Position numbers and translations under genes: made by a program. Source: an uncultured bacterium (GTDB lineage Bacteria; Bacillota_I; Bacilli_A; RF39; UBA660). From it: DNA of 39,823 bases. Positions 8,259 through 15,387 of this stretch are shown here, in pieces (position 1 is the first letter of the stretch; every line of letters begins with the position of its first letter). Below the pieces are notes generated by a model. That model made no database searches and was not told where the DNA came from. It saw nothing but the letters and a program-made list of their open reading frames with translations. Location: NCBI GenBank assembly GCA_949284575.1, contig CASDWO010000100.1, forward strand, positions 1 to 39,823, given 5' to 3'.

Positions 8259-9275
8259 TTAATCCCCTATTTTATAAAAATCATTTTTTGCAAAAGATAT
8301 AACAACCTTTGTATATTCTCCCTCTTTAGATTCAATCCTAACTTTATGACCTAATTTTCTACATAATTTTTTTACGATATAAAGCCCCATCCCAGTTGAT
8401 TTAGAAGTAGCTCTACCATTTTCTCCTGTAAATGTTTTTTCAAATACTCTTTTAATATCTTTCTCTGGTATTCCAATACCATTATCATAAATAATTAAAT
8501 CTACTTGTTTTGAAGTTTCCACAGCATTAATTTTAATAATGCTATTATTATCTTTAGTATATTTCATACTATTACTAACAACTTGATTCACGATAAATTC
8601 TAGCCATTTTGAATCTGTTAATACTTTTATATCAGATAGTTCTACTTCAAAACAAATATTTCTTTCTAATAAATCATTTTTGTTTTTCATGGCTACTGAA
8701 TTAATTACTTTTTTCAAACTGGTGTCTTTAATTAAATAATCTTTTTCAGCATTCTCACTTCTAACAAAATAAAGGATTTGATCCACATAATCATCTATTC
8801 TTCTTATTTGCTCATCATATTTTTTATCTACATTTGTTTTATGATTATGATTCATTAAAACTAAACTAGAAATAGGAAGTTTTATTTCATGTATCCAAAG
8901 TTCCACATATTCTTTAAAATCATTCAAACTTATTTCTAAATCTTTGACATTTTCATTCATTGATTTATTAATTTCATATAATACTTGGTATAGTATTTTT
9001 CCATCATAAAAAGATGGCTCATTTAACATTTCTAAAACAAGATACTTTTTATCTAGTTTATCTACATTATTTATTAAATTAGTGTAAAATCTTCTTCTTT
9101 TAATATACCCAGTTAAAATTATCATAATGAAGAATAACAAAAATACTACTGTTATCCCTATAATAACTTCTTTTGAAATTTTAAAAGCAAATAACATCAT
9201 TAGAACAATGAAATATCCGAATAAAGCAAATAATATCTCTAACCATTTATCAAAAACATATTTACTAAATTTCAT
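8259..9275 (-). CDS. BceS-like intramembrane-sensing histidine kinase
   Basis: A 338-residue kinase with two closely spaced N-terminal membrane helices (about residues 15-31 and 37-56) and almost no external loop, the hallmark of the BceS family, which senses through the transporter rather than directly. The phosphoacceptor is His129 in WIHEIKLPIS. The ATPase domain shows an N-box (FIVNQVVSNSMKYT), a G1 box (IYDNGIGIPEKD) and a G2 box (STGMGLYIVKKL). The start codon overlaps the end of the response-regulator gene by 4 nt. It should phosphorylate the regulator upstream when the BceAB-like transporter is working. Confidence 0.9.
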   Translation of the reverse strand: MKFSKYVFDKWLEILFALFGYFIVLMMLFAFKISKEVIIGITVVFLLFFIMIILTGYIKRRRFYTNLINNVDKLDKKYLVLEMLNEPSFYDGKILYQVLYEINKSMNENVKDLEISLNDFKEYVELWIHEIKLPISSLVLMNHNHKTNVDKKYDEQIRRIDDYVDQILYFVRSENAEKDYLIKDTSLKKVINSVAMKNKNDLLERNICFEVELSDIKVLTDSKWLEFIVNQVVSNSMKYTKDNNSIIKINAVETSKQVDLIIYDNGIGIPEKDIKRVFEKTFTGENGRATSKSTGMGLYIVKKLCRKLGHKVRIESKEGEYTKVVISFAKNDFYKIGD

Positions 9276-9934
9276 AACAACTTATACCCTAGTCCCTTTC
9301 TCGTTTCAATTGCATTTTCTATTCCAAAAGATTCTAGTTTTGCTCTTAATCTGCTTATATTTACGGTCAAAGCATTTTCGTTAATATATTCTTCGTTATT
9401 CCATAGTTCTGTCATTAATTCATCACGAGTTACTATATTAGAGCGATTATTTAATAAATAAGAAAATATAATCATTTCATTTTTAGTTAAATCTAATATT
9501 TCTTCGCCTTTCATTAAAATCCCTTTACCTTGATATACTTTTACATCATCATAGGTAAGAAAGTCTGTACTTTTTTCCATTCTCTTGAAAATATTAGATA
9601 TTCTTAATAATAAAATTGTTGGATTATAAGGTTTTGTTATATAATCATCTGCCCCATAACTCATAGACAATACTTCATCAGTTTCTCCTACTCTACTTGT
9701 TACCATAATTACGGGGATATTAGACTGCTTTCTAAACTCTTTTAATAAAGTTTCGCCATTCATTTTAGGTAAATTTATATCTAATAGAAGCAAATCAAAT
9801 TTACTCTTTAATATATCCTCTAAAGTATTATCAAATCGTTCCAATAAGATAACCTTATATCCAGATGTTTCTAAAAGTGTTTTAAGTTCATCTCTTATTG
9901 ATTTTTCATCTTCGACTATCATGATTGTTTTCAA
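9272..9934 (-). CDS. BceR-like OmpR-family response regulator
   Basis: Two domains: a receiver with acidic pair Glu8-Asp9, phosphoacceptor Asp52 (LLLLDINLP), Thr in VTS and Lys in ITKPYN, followed by an OmpR-type winged helix (about residues 125-220, with TKNEMIIFSYLLNN and VNISRLRAKLE). I prefer a TTG start at 9934, five nt after GGTGG, giving MKTIMIVEDE; an in-frame GTG at 9946 and an ATG at about 9922 are alternatives. It should activate the BceAB-like transporter operon and probably its own gene, because the same inverted repeat precedes both. Confidence 0.88.
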   Translation of the reverse strand: MKTIMIVEDEKSIRDELKTLLETSGYKVILLERFDNTLEDILKSKFDLLLLDINLPKMNGETLLKEFRKQSNIPVIMVTSRVGETDEVLSMSYGADDYITKPYNPTILLLRISNIFKRMEKSTDFLTYDDVKVYQGKGILMKGEEILDLTKNEMIIFSYLLNNRSNIVTRDELMTELWNNEEYINENALTVNISRLRAKLESFGIENAIETRKGLGYKLL

Positions 9935-9958
9935 AATAACCACCACATTTCATTAATA

Positions 9959-9964
9959 ATTATA
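9959..9964 (-). promoter_or_regulatory. -10 element of the regulator-kinase operon
   Basis: TATAAT on the minus strand, 24 nt before the TTG start at 9934. No good -35 is present at 17 nt; instead the response-regulator-like repeat lies about 22 nt upstream, as expected of an activator-dependent promoter. Confidence 0.55.
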
Positions 9965-9986
9965 CCATGTTTTAAGATTTATTTAT

Positions 9987-10002
9987 CTTACAATACCGTA
10001 AT
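9987..10002. promoter_or_regulatory. Putative BceR-like operator before bceRS
   Basis: On the minus strand ATTACGGTATTGTAAG, an inverted repeat ATTAC-N6-GTAAG nearly identical to the element before the BceA-like gene. Confidence 0.6.
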
Positions 10003-10019
10003 ATTAAAACAAATATATA

Positions 10020-10045
10020 AAGACAAATCGATATAGACTTGTCTT
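10020..10045 (-). terminator. Hairpin terminator after zinc ribbon gene
   Basis: Stem AAGACAAGTC / GATTTGTCTT on the minus strand (one G-U pair) with a 6-nt loop. It overlaps the stop codon of the zinc ribbon gene. The T tract after it is weak, so this is a modest call. Confidence 0.45.
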
Positions 10046-10262
10046 ATTTCTTTTTACTATTAATTGTTAATTTTTTTACTTTGCTAGGTTCTGCAACATA
10101 TATTTCACTATAACCACATTCTGGACATACAGCACATTTGAATTTTCCTAAATTATCTTTGAATATTCCTTGTTGAGTTACTTTTAATCCGTATGCCCCA
10201 CCTTCTACTTTTACATCCAAATCTTCGACCATTTCGGCATTACATCTTAAACATTTTCTCAT
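10044..10262 (-). CDS. Zinc ribbon protein, 72 aa
   Basis: Small protein with two Cys pairs, CLRC near the N-terminus (residues 4-7) and CPEC around residues 47-50 (preceded by a further Cys in KCAVCPEC), with a beta-rich stretch between. This is the pattern of a nucleic-acid-binding or structural zinc ribbon. The basic C-terminal tail (KVKKLTINSKKK) agrees with nucleic acid contact. It lies 16 nt after the ABC-2 permease gene and probably shares its operon. No catalytic motif is present; the function is unknown beyond zinc binding. Confidence 0.65.
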   Translation of the reverse strand: MRKCLRCNAEMVEDLDVKVEGGAYGLKVTQQGIFKDNLGKFKCAVCPECGYSEIYVAEPSKVKKLTINSKKK

Positions 10263-10278
10263 AATTCATTTCCTTTCT

Positions 10279-10899
10279 CTAATTAAAACTTTTAATTTTT
10301 TGTGTAGATACAATCCATGAAATTACATATATAATAGCACTTATAATGCAACAAATAACTAAAGTCATATTCATATTTTCTCTAACATTAAATATTTGAT
10401 TTAATCCAAATATTGATAATGCAAGTATTCCTGATGTTAAAGAATATGCTAGTATTGTTCCAATTATTGATTGTTCTTCTGGTAAAATAAAGTTACATGG
10501 CATAATAATGCTTCCACTTAATAGGGAAATAATAATACTAAATCCAATAAATATATTCATATAATTATCTGTTGTATTTGTAATTTTCAAAACTGCTAAA
10601 CATATTAAAATACCAACAATTAAGCCTACTATCACCCAAAATAAATATGCAATATATTTACTCGATATGATTTGCTTTTTTGAAACTGGTAATGTTACAG
10701 AATATTGAGTCCATTTATTCTTTTTATCGGATATAATAGTTCCTGATACTGTCATACTTAGAGGAATTGCCACTAATATAATAACTACCGAAGGAGAAAT
10801 CACGAAGGATAATCCAATAGCCATTACTAGACATGATAATAATGCAACTAATATATTAGCTTTAGTCGTGTAAAAATCTTTTAAAAGTAAACCTTTCAT
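10279..10899 (-). CDS. ABC-2 transporter permease, 206 aa
   Basis: Six-helix membrane protein of the short ABC-2 permease class (ABC2_membrane_5 like): opens MKGLLLKDFYTTKANILVALL, has the conserved loop SDKKNKWTQYSVTLPVSKKQIISSKYIAYL (about residues 57-87) and helices to the end. It pairs with the ATPase encoded immediately upstream, whose stop is 1 nt away from this start. Together with the YtrA-type regulator this is the common GntR-ATPase-permease arrangement linked to cell-envelope stress. The cargo is not known. Confidence 0.82.
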   Translation of the reverse strand: MKGLLLKDFYTTKANILVALLSCLVMAIGLSFVISPSVVIILVAIPLSMTVSGTIISDKKNKWTQYSVTLPVSKKQIISSKYIAYLFWVIVGLIVGILICLAVLKITNTTDNYMNIFIGFSIIISLLSGSIIMPCNFILPEEQSIIGTILAYSLTSGILALSIFGLNQIFNVRENMNMTLVICCIISAIIYVISWIVSTQKIKSFN

Positions 10900-10900
10900 T

Positions 10901-11764
10901 CTACTTTTCCCCCTTTACATACATCAACATAATATCTTCAATTTTAATGTTATCCATTATAAAATTAGGATATTTACGCTCTAATTCTTTTTTATTTTTT
11001 ACTAATATTTCATATCCATAATCCATTTTTCTAAATCTGATTATATCTTCTTTATCAATACTATCGAAATCTTTCTGCTTGCATTTCATGATACCATAAT
11101 CATATATAAGATTATCTTTTGTTTCTTCAAAAATCATTTTTCCTTTATGAATAAATACTATATAATCAGCAACTTTCTCCAAATCGCTTGTAATATGAGA
11201 TGAAATTAATATAGAATGTGTTTCATCCTGAACAAAGTCCAAAAGTATATCTAAAATATCATCTCTTACTACTGGATCAAGTCCACTAGTTGCTTCATCT
11301 AAAATAAGTAATTCTGCTTTATGAGATAATGCTACACTTATAGATAACTTCATCTTCATTCCTCTGGAGAATTTTTTTATCTTTTTATCTATTGATAAAG
11401 AAAATTTTTCTAATAATTCAAAAAACTTCTTTTCTTCCCAATTTTTATATATAGCTTTTAATACGTTATTTAATTTATTTGGTGTTAAATCTTCAGGATA
11501 ATTATTTCCATCAAAAACAACTCCAATTCTTTCTCTAATATCATTATCAATTTTATTTTTTTTGCTATCTAATATATAAATATCTCCAGAATCCTTTTGT
11601 ACTATTTCAAGCATAGTATTTATAGTTGTACTTTTCCCTGCACCATTTTCTCCAATTAATCCAACTATATTCCCTTTTGGAACATAAAACGAAACTTTAT
11701 CTAATAAAAATCCATCATATTTTTTAGTTAAATTTTCTACTTTTAATGCGTAGTCTGACATCAT
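10901..11764 (-). CDS. ABC transporter ATPase, 287 aa (YtrB-like)
   Basis: ATPase with Walker A GENGAGKST (about residues 37-45), signature FSRGMKMK, Walker B LLILDEA followed by TSGLDPVVR, and H-loop SSHITSD. The MKMKL variant of the signature and a C-terminal extension (about residues 215-287) are typical of ATPases paired with YtrA-type GntR regulators. The first ATG shares one nucleotide with the TAA of the GntR gene, and GGAGG lies in the last codons of that gene; a second ATG three nt later is equally possible. It drives the short ABC-2 permease downstream. Confidence 0.88.
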   Translation of the reverse strand: MMSDYALKVENLTKKYDGFLLDKVSFYVPKGNIVGLIGENGAGKSTTINTMLEIVQKDSGDIYILDSKKNKIDNDIRERIGVVFDGNNYPEDLTPNKLNNVLKAIYKNWEEKKFFELLEKFSLSIDKKIKKFSRGMKMKLSISVALSHKAELLILDEATSGLDPVVRDDILDILLDFVQDETHSILISSHITSDLEKVADYIVFIHKGKMIFEETKDNLIYDYGIMKCKQKDFDSIDKEDIIRFRKMDYGYEILVKNKKELERKYPNFIMDNIKIEDIMLMYVKGEK

Positions 11765-12144
11765 TATTCCTCCTCGTAAAATATTTTTAACAAATCAATA
11801 AGTTTAGATAACTTTATTCCATTTTCTTTTCCTAAATCAACTGCTTTTTGTAAATGTCCTTCAATCTCTCGTTGTTTTTCCTCTTGAACAAAATTCTTAT
11901 TAAAAGAACTAACAAAACTCCCTCTACCAACTGTTGTTTCAATAAAACCATCTTTTTGTAAATCTTCATAAGCTCTCTGTACTGATATAACACTAACGTG
12001 CAAAGATTTAGCTAAAGAACGCATTGAGGGTATTGACTTTCCAGCTTTTAATTCGCCAGACATTATCATTTGTTTAAATTGACTTGTTATTTGCTCATAG
12101 ATTGGCTTGCTTGTATTATTACTAATGATAATTTCCATTTTCAC
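11764..12144 (-). CDS. YtrA-type GntR transcription regulator, 126 aa
   Basis: Short GntR regulator: winged helix at about residues 10-75 (KPIYEQITSQFKQMIMSGEL, then PSMRSLAKSLHVSVISVQRAYEDLQKDGF and GRGSFV), then a short helical dimerisation tail (about 88-126). Length and lack of a large effector domain place it in the YtrA subfamily, which represses neighbouring ABC transporter operons and is released by envelope-active antibiotics. The ATG at 12144 has an AGGAGGGGTG ribosome binding site. A perfect palindrome overlaps the promoter, consistent with autorepression of the whole operon. Confidence 0.87.
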   Translation of the reverse strand: MKMEIIISNNTSKPIYEQITSQFKQMIMSGELKAGKSIPSMRSLAKSLHVSVISVQRAYEDLQKDGFIETTVGRGSFVSSFNKNFVQEEKQREIEGHLQKAVDLGKENGIKLSKLIDLLKIFYEEE

Positions 12145-12154
12145 CCCTCCTAAA

Positions 12155-12175
12155 TGTACTTATTGAATAAGTACA
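12155..12175. promoter_or_regulatory. YtrA-type operator, perfect palindrome
   Basis: TGTACTTATT, one G, then AATAAGTACA: a perfect 10+1+10 inverted repeat that extends by two more pairs. It lies directly after the -10, between promoter and ribosome binding site of the GntR gene. A half-site (GTACATT) recurs at 12181-12187. Confidence 0.75.
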
Positions 12176-12203
12176 TTATAGTACATTTTATAATATATGT
12201 CAA
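12175..12203 (-). promoter_or_regulatory. Promoter of the YtrA-ABC operon
   Basis: Consensus sigma-A promoter on the minus strand: TTGACA (12198-12203), 17-nt spacer, TATAAT (12175-12180). Confidence 0.85.
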
Positions 12204-12206
12204 TAT

Positions 12207-12254
12207 AAACAAAAAAAGAAAAATTACATTGTTTTATAATTTTTCTTTTTGTTT
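12207..12254 (-). terminator. Terminator after receiver-like gene
   Basis: Long A/T stem: GAAAAATTA pairs with TAATTTTTC and is extended by an AAAC-A-tract / T-tract-GTTT pairing with a 2-nt bulge. It follows the stop codon of the gene at 12258-12914 and separates it from the YtrA promoter. Confidence 0.6.
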
Positions 12255-12257
12255 ATT

Positions 12258-12914
12258 TTATAAAAGTAATCTTGTCATAACTTCTTCAGCTTGTTTTTGA
12301 GTCAATACTTTTTCCATATACTCATCAAAACCATCTTCATAAACAAACTCATCTCTAGCACCTGTAGAAACTGTTAATACTACAATAGGAATATTAAATC
12401 CTTCTATATCTTTTAAATCATGTAAAACATCTATTCCATTACGTTCACCGTATTTATATAGATTATTAGTAACTATAACGTCGCAAGTATAACCATGAGT
12501 AATTTTATCATAGATGTCATCACCAGATTCCACAGTATCAACTTCAAAGCCTAATGACATTAATACTTTTCTAGTATTTTGAAGCATCCACTCATTATAA
12601 TCACCAACTAAAACTTTTTTTCCTTTAAAAGTATCTTTCTTGACTAATGACGTTTTTTCAGATATTTTAATTGTCTTACTATTATTATTTTTCTTTAATT
12701 CTTGTTCTTTGACTATTTTCAATTCTCTTTCGTTTCTCCTGTTTTCTCGAAAATAGTATTCTTTCTCTTCTTGTTCTGTTTTTAGATTACGTTCTAATAA
12801 TATTGAATGTAATTTATACCCTCTAAGTTTGTCAATCAAAATAAAAAGAACAATACATAAAATTACTACTAAAATTACTGCTATTATTAACAAAATTTCT
12901 ATAGCATCCATCAT
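12258..12914 (-). CDS. Membrane-tethered degenerate receiver-domain protein
   Basis: A 218-residue protein in three parts: an N-terminal membrane helix (about residues 5-28), a highly charged region likely to be a coiled coil (about 32-75, rich in Glu, Lys and Arg), and a receiver-like domain (about 98-218). The receiver fold is recognisable (KKVLVGDYNEWM, GFEVDTVESGDDI, CDVIVTNNLYKYG, IPIVVLTVS, YMEKVL), but the phosphoacceptor Asp is Asn150 and the second acidic residue of the Asp pair is Tyr. It therefore probably cannot be phosphorylated in the usual way and may act as a docking or signalling scaffold. It is divergently placed to a small Xre regulator across an 18-bp palindrome. Confidence 0.65.
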   Translation of the reverse strand: MMDAIEILLIIAVILVVILCIVLFILIDKLRGYKLHSILLERNLKTEQEEKEYYFRENRRNERELKIVKEQELKKNNNSKTIKISEKTSLVKKDTFKGKKVLVGDYNEWMLQNTRKVLMSLGFEVDTVESGDDIYDKITHGYTCDVIVTNNLYKYGERNGIDVLHDLKDIEGFNIPIVVLTVSTGARDEFVYEDGFDEYMEKVLTQKQAEEVMTRLLL

Positions 12915-12930
12915 AGCTTCCTTTCATTAA

Positions 12931-12948
12931 TCTATACACGTGTATAGA
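12931..12948. promoter_or_regulatory. Perfect 18-bp palindrome between divergent genes
   Basis: TCTATACAC followed by its exact complement GTGTATAGA. It lies 17 nt before the receiver-like gene and 62 nt before the ribosome-binding-site/ATT start of the Xre gene on the other strand. It is well placed as an operator, most likely for that Xre protein (inference). Confidence 0.6.
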
Positions 12949-13010
12949 AGACTTTGTACTGCACAAAATATATAATAAAATAAGGTTTTCGGGATTGGAG
13001 GCGATTTATT

Positions 13011-13292
13011 ATTACAAGGAAAAGTAAAGATATACTTGCAATAAATTTAAAATATTATAGGTATCAATCTAACTTATCTCAAGAGAAATTTGCTGAAGCT
13101 ATTGATACCACCTTCTTATACGAATACCAATTAGAAAAAGGTAAAAGAAATCCATCTGTGAATATGTTAGATAAATTATCTACCAACATTTCTAAATTAT
13201 TAGATTGTAATATTACACCTGCTGATTTATTATCATACGATGAAAAGAAAATTATAAGTTCTAAAAGAATTGATAAAAGAAGTAGTAATTAG
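13011..13292 (+). CDS. Xre-family regulator with non-canonical ATT start
   Basis: A 93-residue helix-turn-helix protein that has no usable ATG, GTG or TTG at its N-terminus. The frame reads TRKSKDILAINLKYYRYQ, then SNLSQEKFAEAIDTT (first helices), FLYEYQLEKGKRNPSVNMLDKLS (recognition and scaffold helices), then DCNITPADLL. A strong GGAGG (12997-13001) is followed by two ATT codons at 13008 and 13011, 6 and 9 nt away. Because the Xre fold only becomes complete when these are used, I take ATT as the start. The gene is divergent from the receiver-like gene and shares with it an 18-bp palindrome. The alternative is a gene that lost its start codon by mutation, but the coding frame is otherwise intact. 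Confidence 0.65.
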   Translation: MTRKSKDILAINLKYYRYQSNLSQEKFAEAIDTTFLYEYQLEKGKRNPSVNMLDKLSTNISKLLDCNITPADLLSYDEKKIISSKRIDKRSSN

Positions 13293-13491
13293 TGTCGACC
13301 AAAACATTTTAATTACTTTTTTTATTTATAAAACTTTTTACTAGTATTCATATATCTATCGCCTCAACATTTACCTTGTATTTATTTTCTTACAACTAAC
13401 ACTCTCCTTTCATTAGTAATTCATATATATACTGCTTTATGATTACTCAAATACAATTATAACACAAATTTTAACTTATAAAACATAAAGT

Positions 13492-13510
13492 TGCTCCTTG
13501 TGAAGGAGCA
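13492..13510 (+). promoter_or_regulatory. Leader hairpin
   Basis: TGCTCCTT, GTG loop, AAGGAGCA: perfect 8-bp stem with relatively high GC for this region. Not followed by a T tract, so it is not a simple terminator. The right arm carries AAGGAG, itself a ribosome-binding-site-like sequence. Confidence 0.5.
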
Positions 13511-13527
13511 GTATGTTAATGATATTT

Positions 13528-13550
13528 CCTATAAAATTATTTATAGGAGG
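13528..13550 (+). promoter_or_regulatory. Hairpin overlapping ribosome binding site
   Basis: CCTATAA, 6-nt loop, TTATAGG; the right arm overlaps the first bases of the AGGAGG ribosome binding site (13545-13550) of the Xre gene. It could lower initiation at low temperature or until unfolded. Confidence 0.4.
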
Positions 13551-13558
13551 TACTAACG

Positions 13559-13825
13559 ATGAACAACATTTATGATTTATTTAATCTTATAGGTAGAAAT
13601 ATGAAAACTATAAGAACTGAAATAATTGGTAAATCGCAAGAAAAAATGGCAGAAGAAAACGATTTAAGTAGAAGTTTTATTTCACACATCGAAAGTCCAA
13701 ATGTGGATATGGGAGTTTCATTAGATACCTTATTTTACTTAGCACAGAAATATAACTTTGACATTAGAAAATTCTTCGATGGATATGAAGAACTTATGAA
13801 TAAAGACAAAAGAAATGACGAATAA
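13559..13825 (+). CDS. Xre-family transcription regulator, 88 aa
   Basis: Single HTH_3 domain: IGRNMKTIRTEIIGKSQEKMAEENDLSRSFISHIESPNVDMGVSLDTLFYLAQKYNFDI covers the five-helix Cro/CI fold, with recognition helix around SRSFISHIE (about residues 37-45). The C-terminal tail is short and charged, with no effector domain. The ATG at 13559 has a perfect AGGAGG. It is in the same orientation as the ATT-start Xre gene upstream and convergent with the CAP-domain gene, sharing a bidirectional terminator. The target is unknown. Confidence 0.8.
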   Translation: MNNIYDLFNLIGRNMKTIRTEIIGKSQEKMAEENDLSRSFISHIESPNVDMGVSLDTLFYLAQKYNFDIRKFFDGYEELMNKDKRNDE

Positions 13826-13839
13826 TCATTTCTTTTTTT
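13808..13839. terminator. Bidirectional terminator between convergent genes
   Basis: AAAAGAAATGA, 7-nt loop, TCATTTCTTTT, with T7 on the plus strand and T4 on the minus strand. It ends both the Xre gene (plus) and the CAP-domain gene (minus) and overlaps both stop codons or nearly so. Confidence 0.7.
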
Positions 13840-14860
13840 AATAGTTCATTCTAAATGACGCTACAGCATACCATGTTCCATTTTTCTCATATACACTTAC
13901 TGCCATAGCTGTATTTTGTTCTCTTAGCATTGTGGCTCTATGAGTTGGGCTATTTTTCCATGCTTCAAAAAAGTTTCCACCTGCTGTACCATAACCAATA
14001 TTTTCACCAAAACCGTATGAAGCATTATGAGAATAATTACTAACAATTTGTTTAGCTCGCATATCAGCTTCTGCTTGTGCTTCAGCTGTTACAGGTAATT
14101 CTGATAAACCTTTTTCTTTTCTATAATTATTTATTTGTACTACATAAGAATCTGATATACTTTTTTTATAACCATTTGAAGATGTTGGCGTATAATCTTC
14201 TTTAGAATTATTTGTTTGATTATTGCTTGACACATTATTATTAGGTTTTTGAACACTATTACTATTTGAAGTATTTTCTGGCTCCTTTTCTTTTTTTAAA
14301 ACTTTTAAAACAAAATTAAAACTTGAAATATTACCAAATTTATCTTTTGCTTCTATTATTAAATTGTAATCAGCTGGATTATTTATATCATAATCACCTT
14401 TAATTTGTAATGTTACATCAGAATAGTCTTCAACTTCAAAAAATGACTTTAAATCAAAAGAATTATTTCCTTCTTCTACTTCTATAATATCTTTAGTATT
14501 CACAAATTTTGGTGATGTTGTATCAACAACTTTTATTAAAAATTGTTTAGTATTTTTTTCAATAGATATTTCGATGGTATAAGTTCCAACAGAAACAATA
14601 GAATCATCTTGAGCAACAAAGTTTCCGTTTTTAATTTTTAAATCATCCGTGTTTATATCATATTTTTTATTATTTTTAATAGTATCAATATTCTCAATAT
14701 AATATGTCATATCACTGCTTATATTATCGCCTAATTCATAAACAAATTCGTTTTGTTTTAAAATTATCTTATTAGAGTTTTTTTGAATATATAAAAATAC
14801 TATTAAAAATACTATTAATATAACTAAAATAAATATTAATAATTTTAACTTCTTTTTCAT
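13838..14860 (-). CDS. CAP-domain (SCP-like) surface protein, 340 aa
   Basis: An N-terminal membrane anchor (about residues 4-26) is followed by two Ig-like beta domains (about 33-112 and 112-188; the second with DKFGNISSFNFVLKVL), a low-complexity Ser/Asn/Thr linker (about 190-225), and a C-terminal CAP/SCP domain (about 235-340). The CAP motif residues are visible: VVQINNYRKEKGLSELPVT, ADMRAKQIVSNYSH, GFGENIGYG and EAWKNSPTHRATML. The protein should face the cell exterior. YkwD-type CAP proteins occur widely in Firmicutes with unclear activity. The gene is the last of the minus-strand mobile-element operon or a separate unit; the ribosome binding site is GGGAGTGAG. Confidence 0.82.
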   Translation of the reverse strand: MKKKLKLLIFILVILIVFLIVFLYIQKNSNKIILKQNEFVYELGDNISSDMTYYIENIDTIKNNKKYDINTDDLKIKNGNFVAQDDSIVSVGTYTIEISIEKNTKQFLIKVVDTTSPKFVNTKDIIEVEEGNNSFDLKSFFEVEDYSDVTLQIKGDYDINNPADYNLIIEAKDKFGNISSFNFVLKVLKKEKEPENTSNSNSVQKPNNNVSSNNQTNNSKEDYTPTSSNGYKKSISDSYVVQINNYRKEKGLSELPVTAEAQAEADMRAKQIVSNYSHNASYGFGENIGYGTAGGNFFEAWKNSPTHRATMLREQNTAMAVSVYEKNGTWYAVASFRMNY

Positions 14861-14892
14861 TTTAACTTCTCACTCCCAAACTTCTATGTATT

Positions 14893-14910
14893 ATGTGGCA
14901 AAAGCCACAT
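14893..14910 (-). promoter_or_regulatory. Intercistronic hairpin
   Basis: ATGTGGC, 4-nt loop, GCCACAT on the minus strand between the ArpU-like and CAP-domain genes. There is no T tract after it, so it may be an RNA processing or stability element, or a weak terminator. Confidence 0.45.
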
Positions 14911-14925
14911 TATAACTACTAAATT

Positions 14926-15387
14926 TCAATCTAAGTAGAACTGATATACCCTTTCTTCTATGAACTCTACCTGATTAGTATATATAGCTAAATAATAAAA
15001 TGCTTTTGATTTATAGTTAGCTACGCTTCTTAATGAAACATTTATTCTTCTAGCAATTGCATCATCAGATAATCTATAAAAACATTTTAATTTTAAATAT
15101 TCTCCAATTAAAGGATCAAAAGATTTTATATTCATAATGTTTTCTATGAATAAAGCTATTTGATCATTATTCCAAGACAATCTATCTATTAATTTAGAAT
15201 CAGTCGATTTTAAACCACTAGAATTACTACATACAACAATACTAGCTGAATTTATTGGAATTTTACTTAATTGTTTTAATCTCTTTTCTACTAATGGTTG
15301 ATAAAGCAAAAATACTTCTTTACCATTTGCAATAGTTTTTCTCATATCTATTTTTGATGCTATTTCGCTATTAAATACATTTACCAT
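14926..15387 (-). CDS. ArpU/sigma-like HTH protein, 153 aa
   Basis: The C-terminal part (about residues 105-140) has a sigma-70 region-4-like helix-turn-helix: YLKLKCFYRLSDDAIARR, then INVSLRSVANYKSKAFYYL. This is the pattern of phage-type late regulators (ArpU/RinA group). The N-terminal part has no motif I recognise. The ATG overlaps the stop of the cold-shock gene (TAATG), so they are co-translated. In phages and integrative elements such proteins switch on late or packaging genes; here no such genes are in view, so the target may be the element's own operons. Confidence 0.55.
   Translation of the reverse strand: MVNVFNSEIASKIDMRKTIANGKEVFLLYQPLVEKRLKQLSKIPINSASIVVCSNSSGLKSTDSKLIDRLSWNNDQIALFIENIMNIKSFDPLIGEYLKLKCFYRLSDDAIARRINVSLRSVANYKSKAFYYLAIYTNQVEFIEERVYQFYLD

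Larger units (their letters stand above)
13293..13558 (+). other. Intergenic leader before second Xre gene
   Basis: Very AT-rich stretch of 266 nt with no convincing gene on either strand. It holds a hairpin at 13492-13510 and another at 13528-13547 next to the ribosome binding site of the Xre gene at 13559. On the minus strand there are two ribosome-binding-site-like sequences followed only by six- to eight-codon frames, perhaps remnants of a lost gene. Confidence 0.4.

Noticed and set aside
13293-13440. Minus-strand short frames after ribosome-binding-site-like sequences
   Set aside because: All end after six to eight codons and there is no conserved motif; possibly remnants but not supportable as genes.
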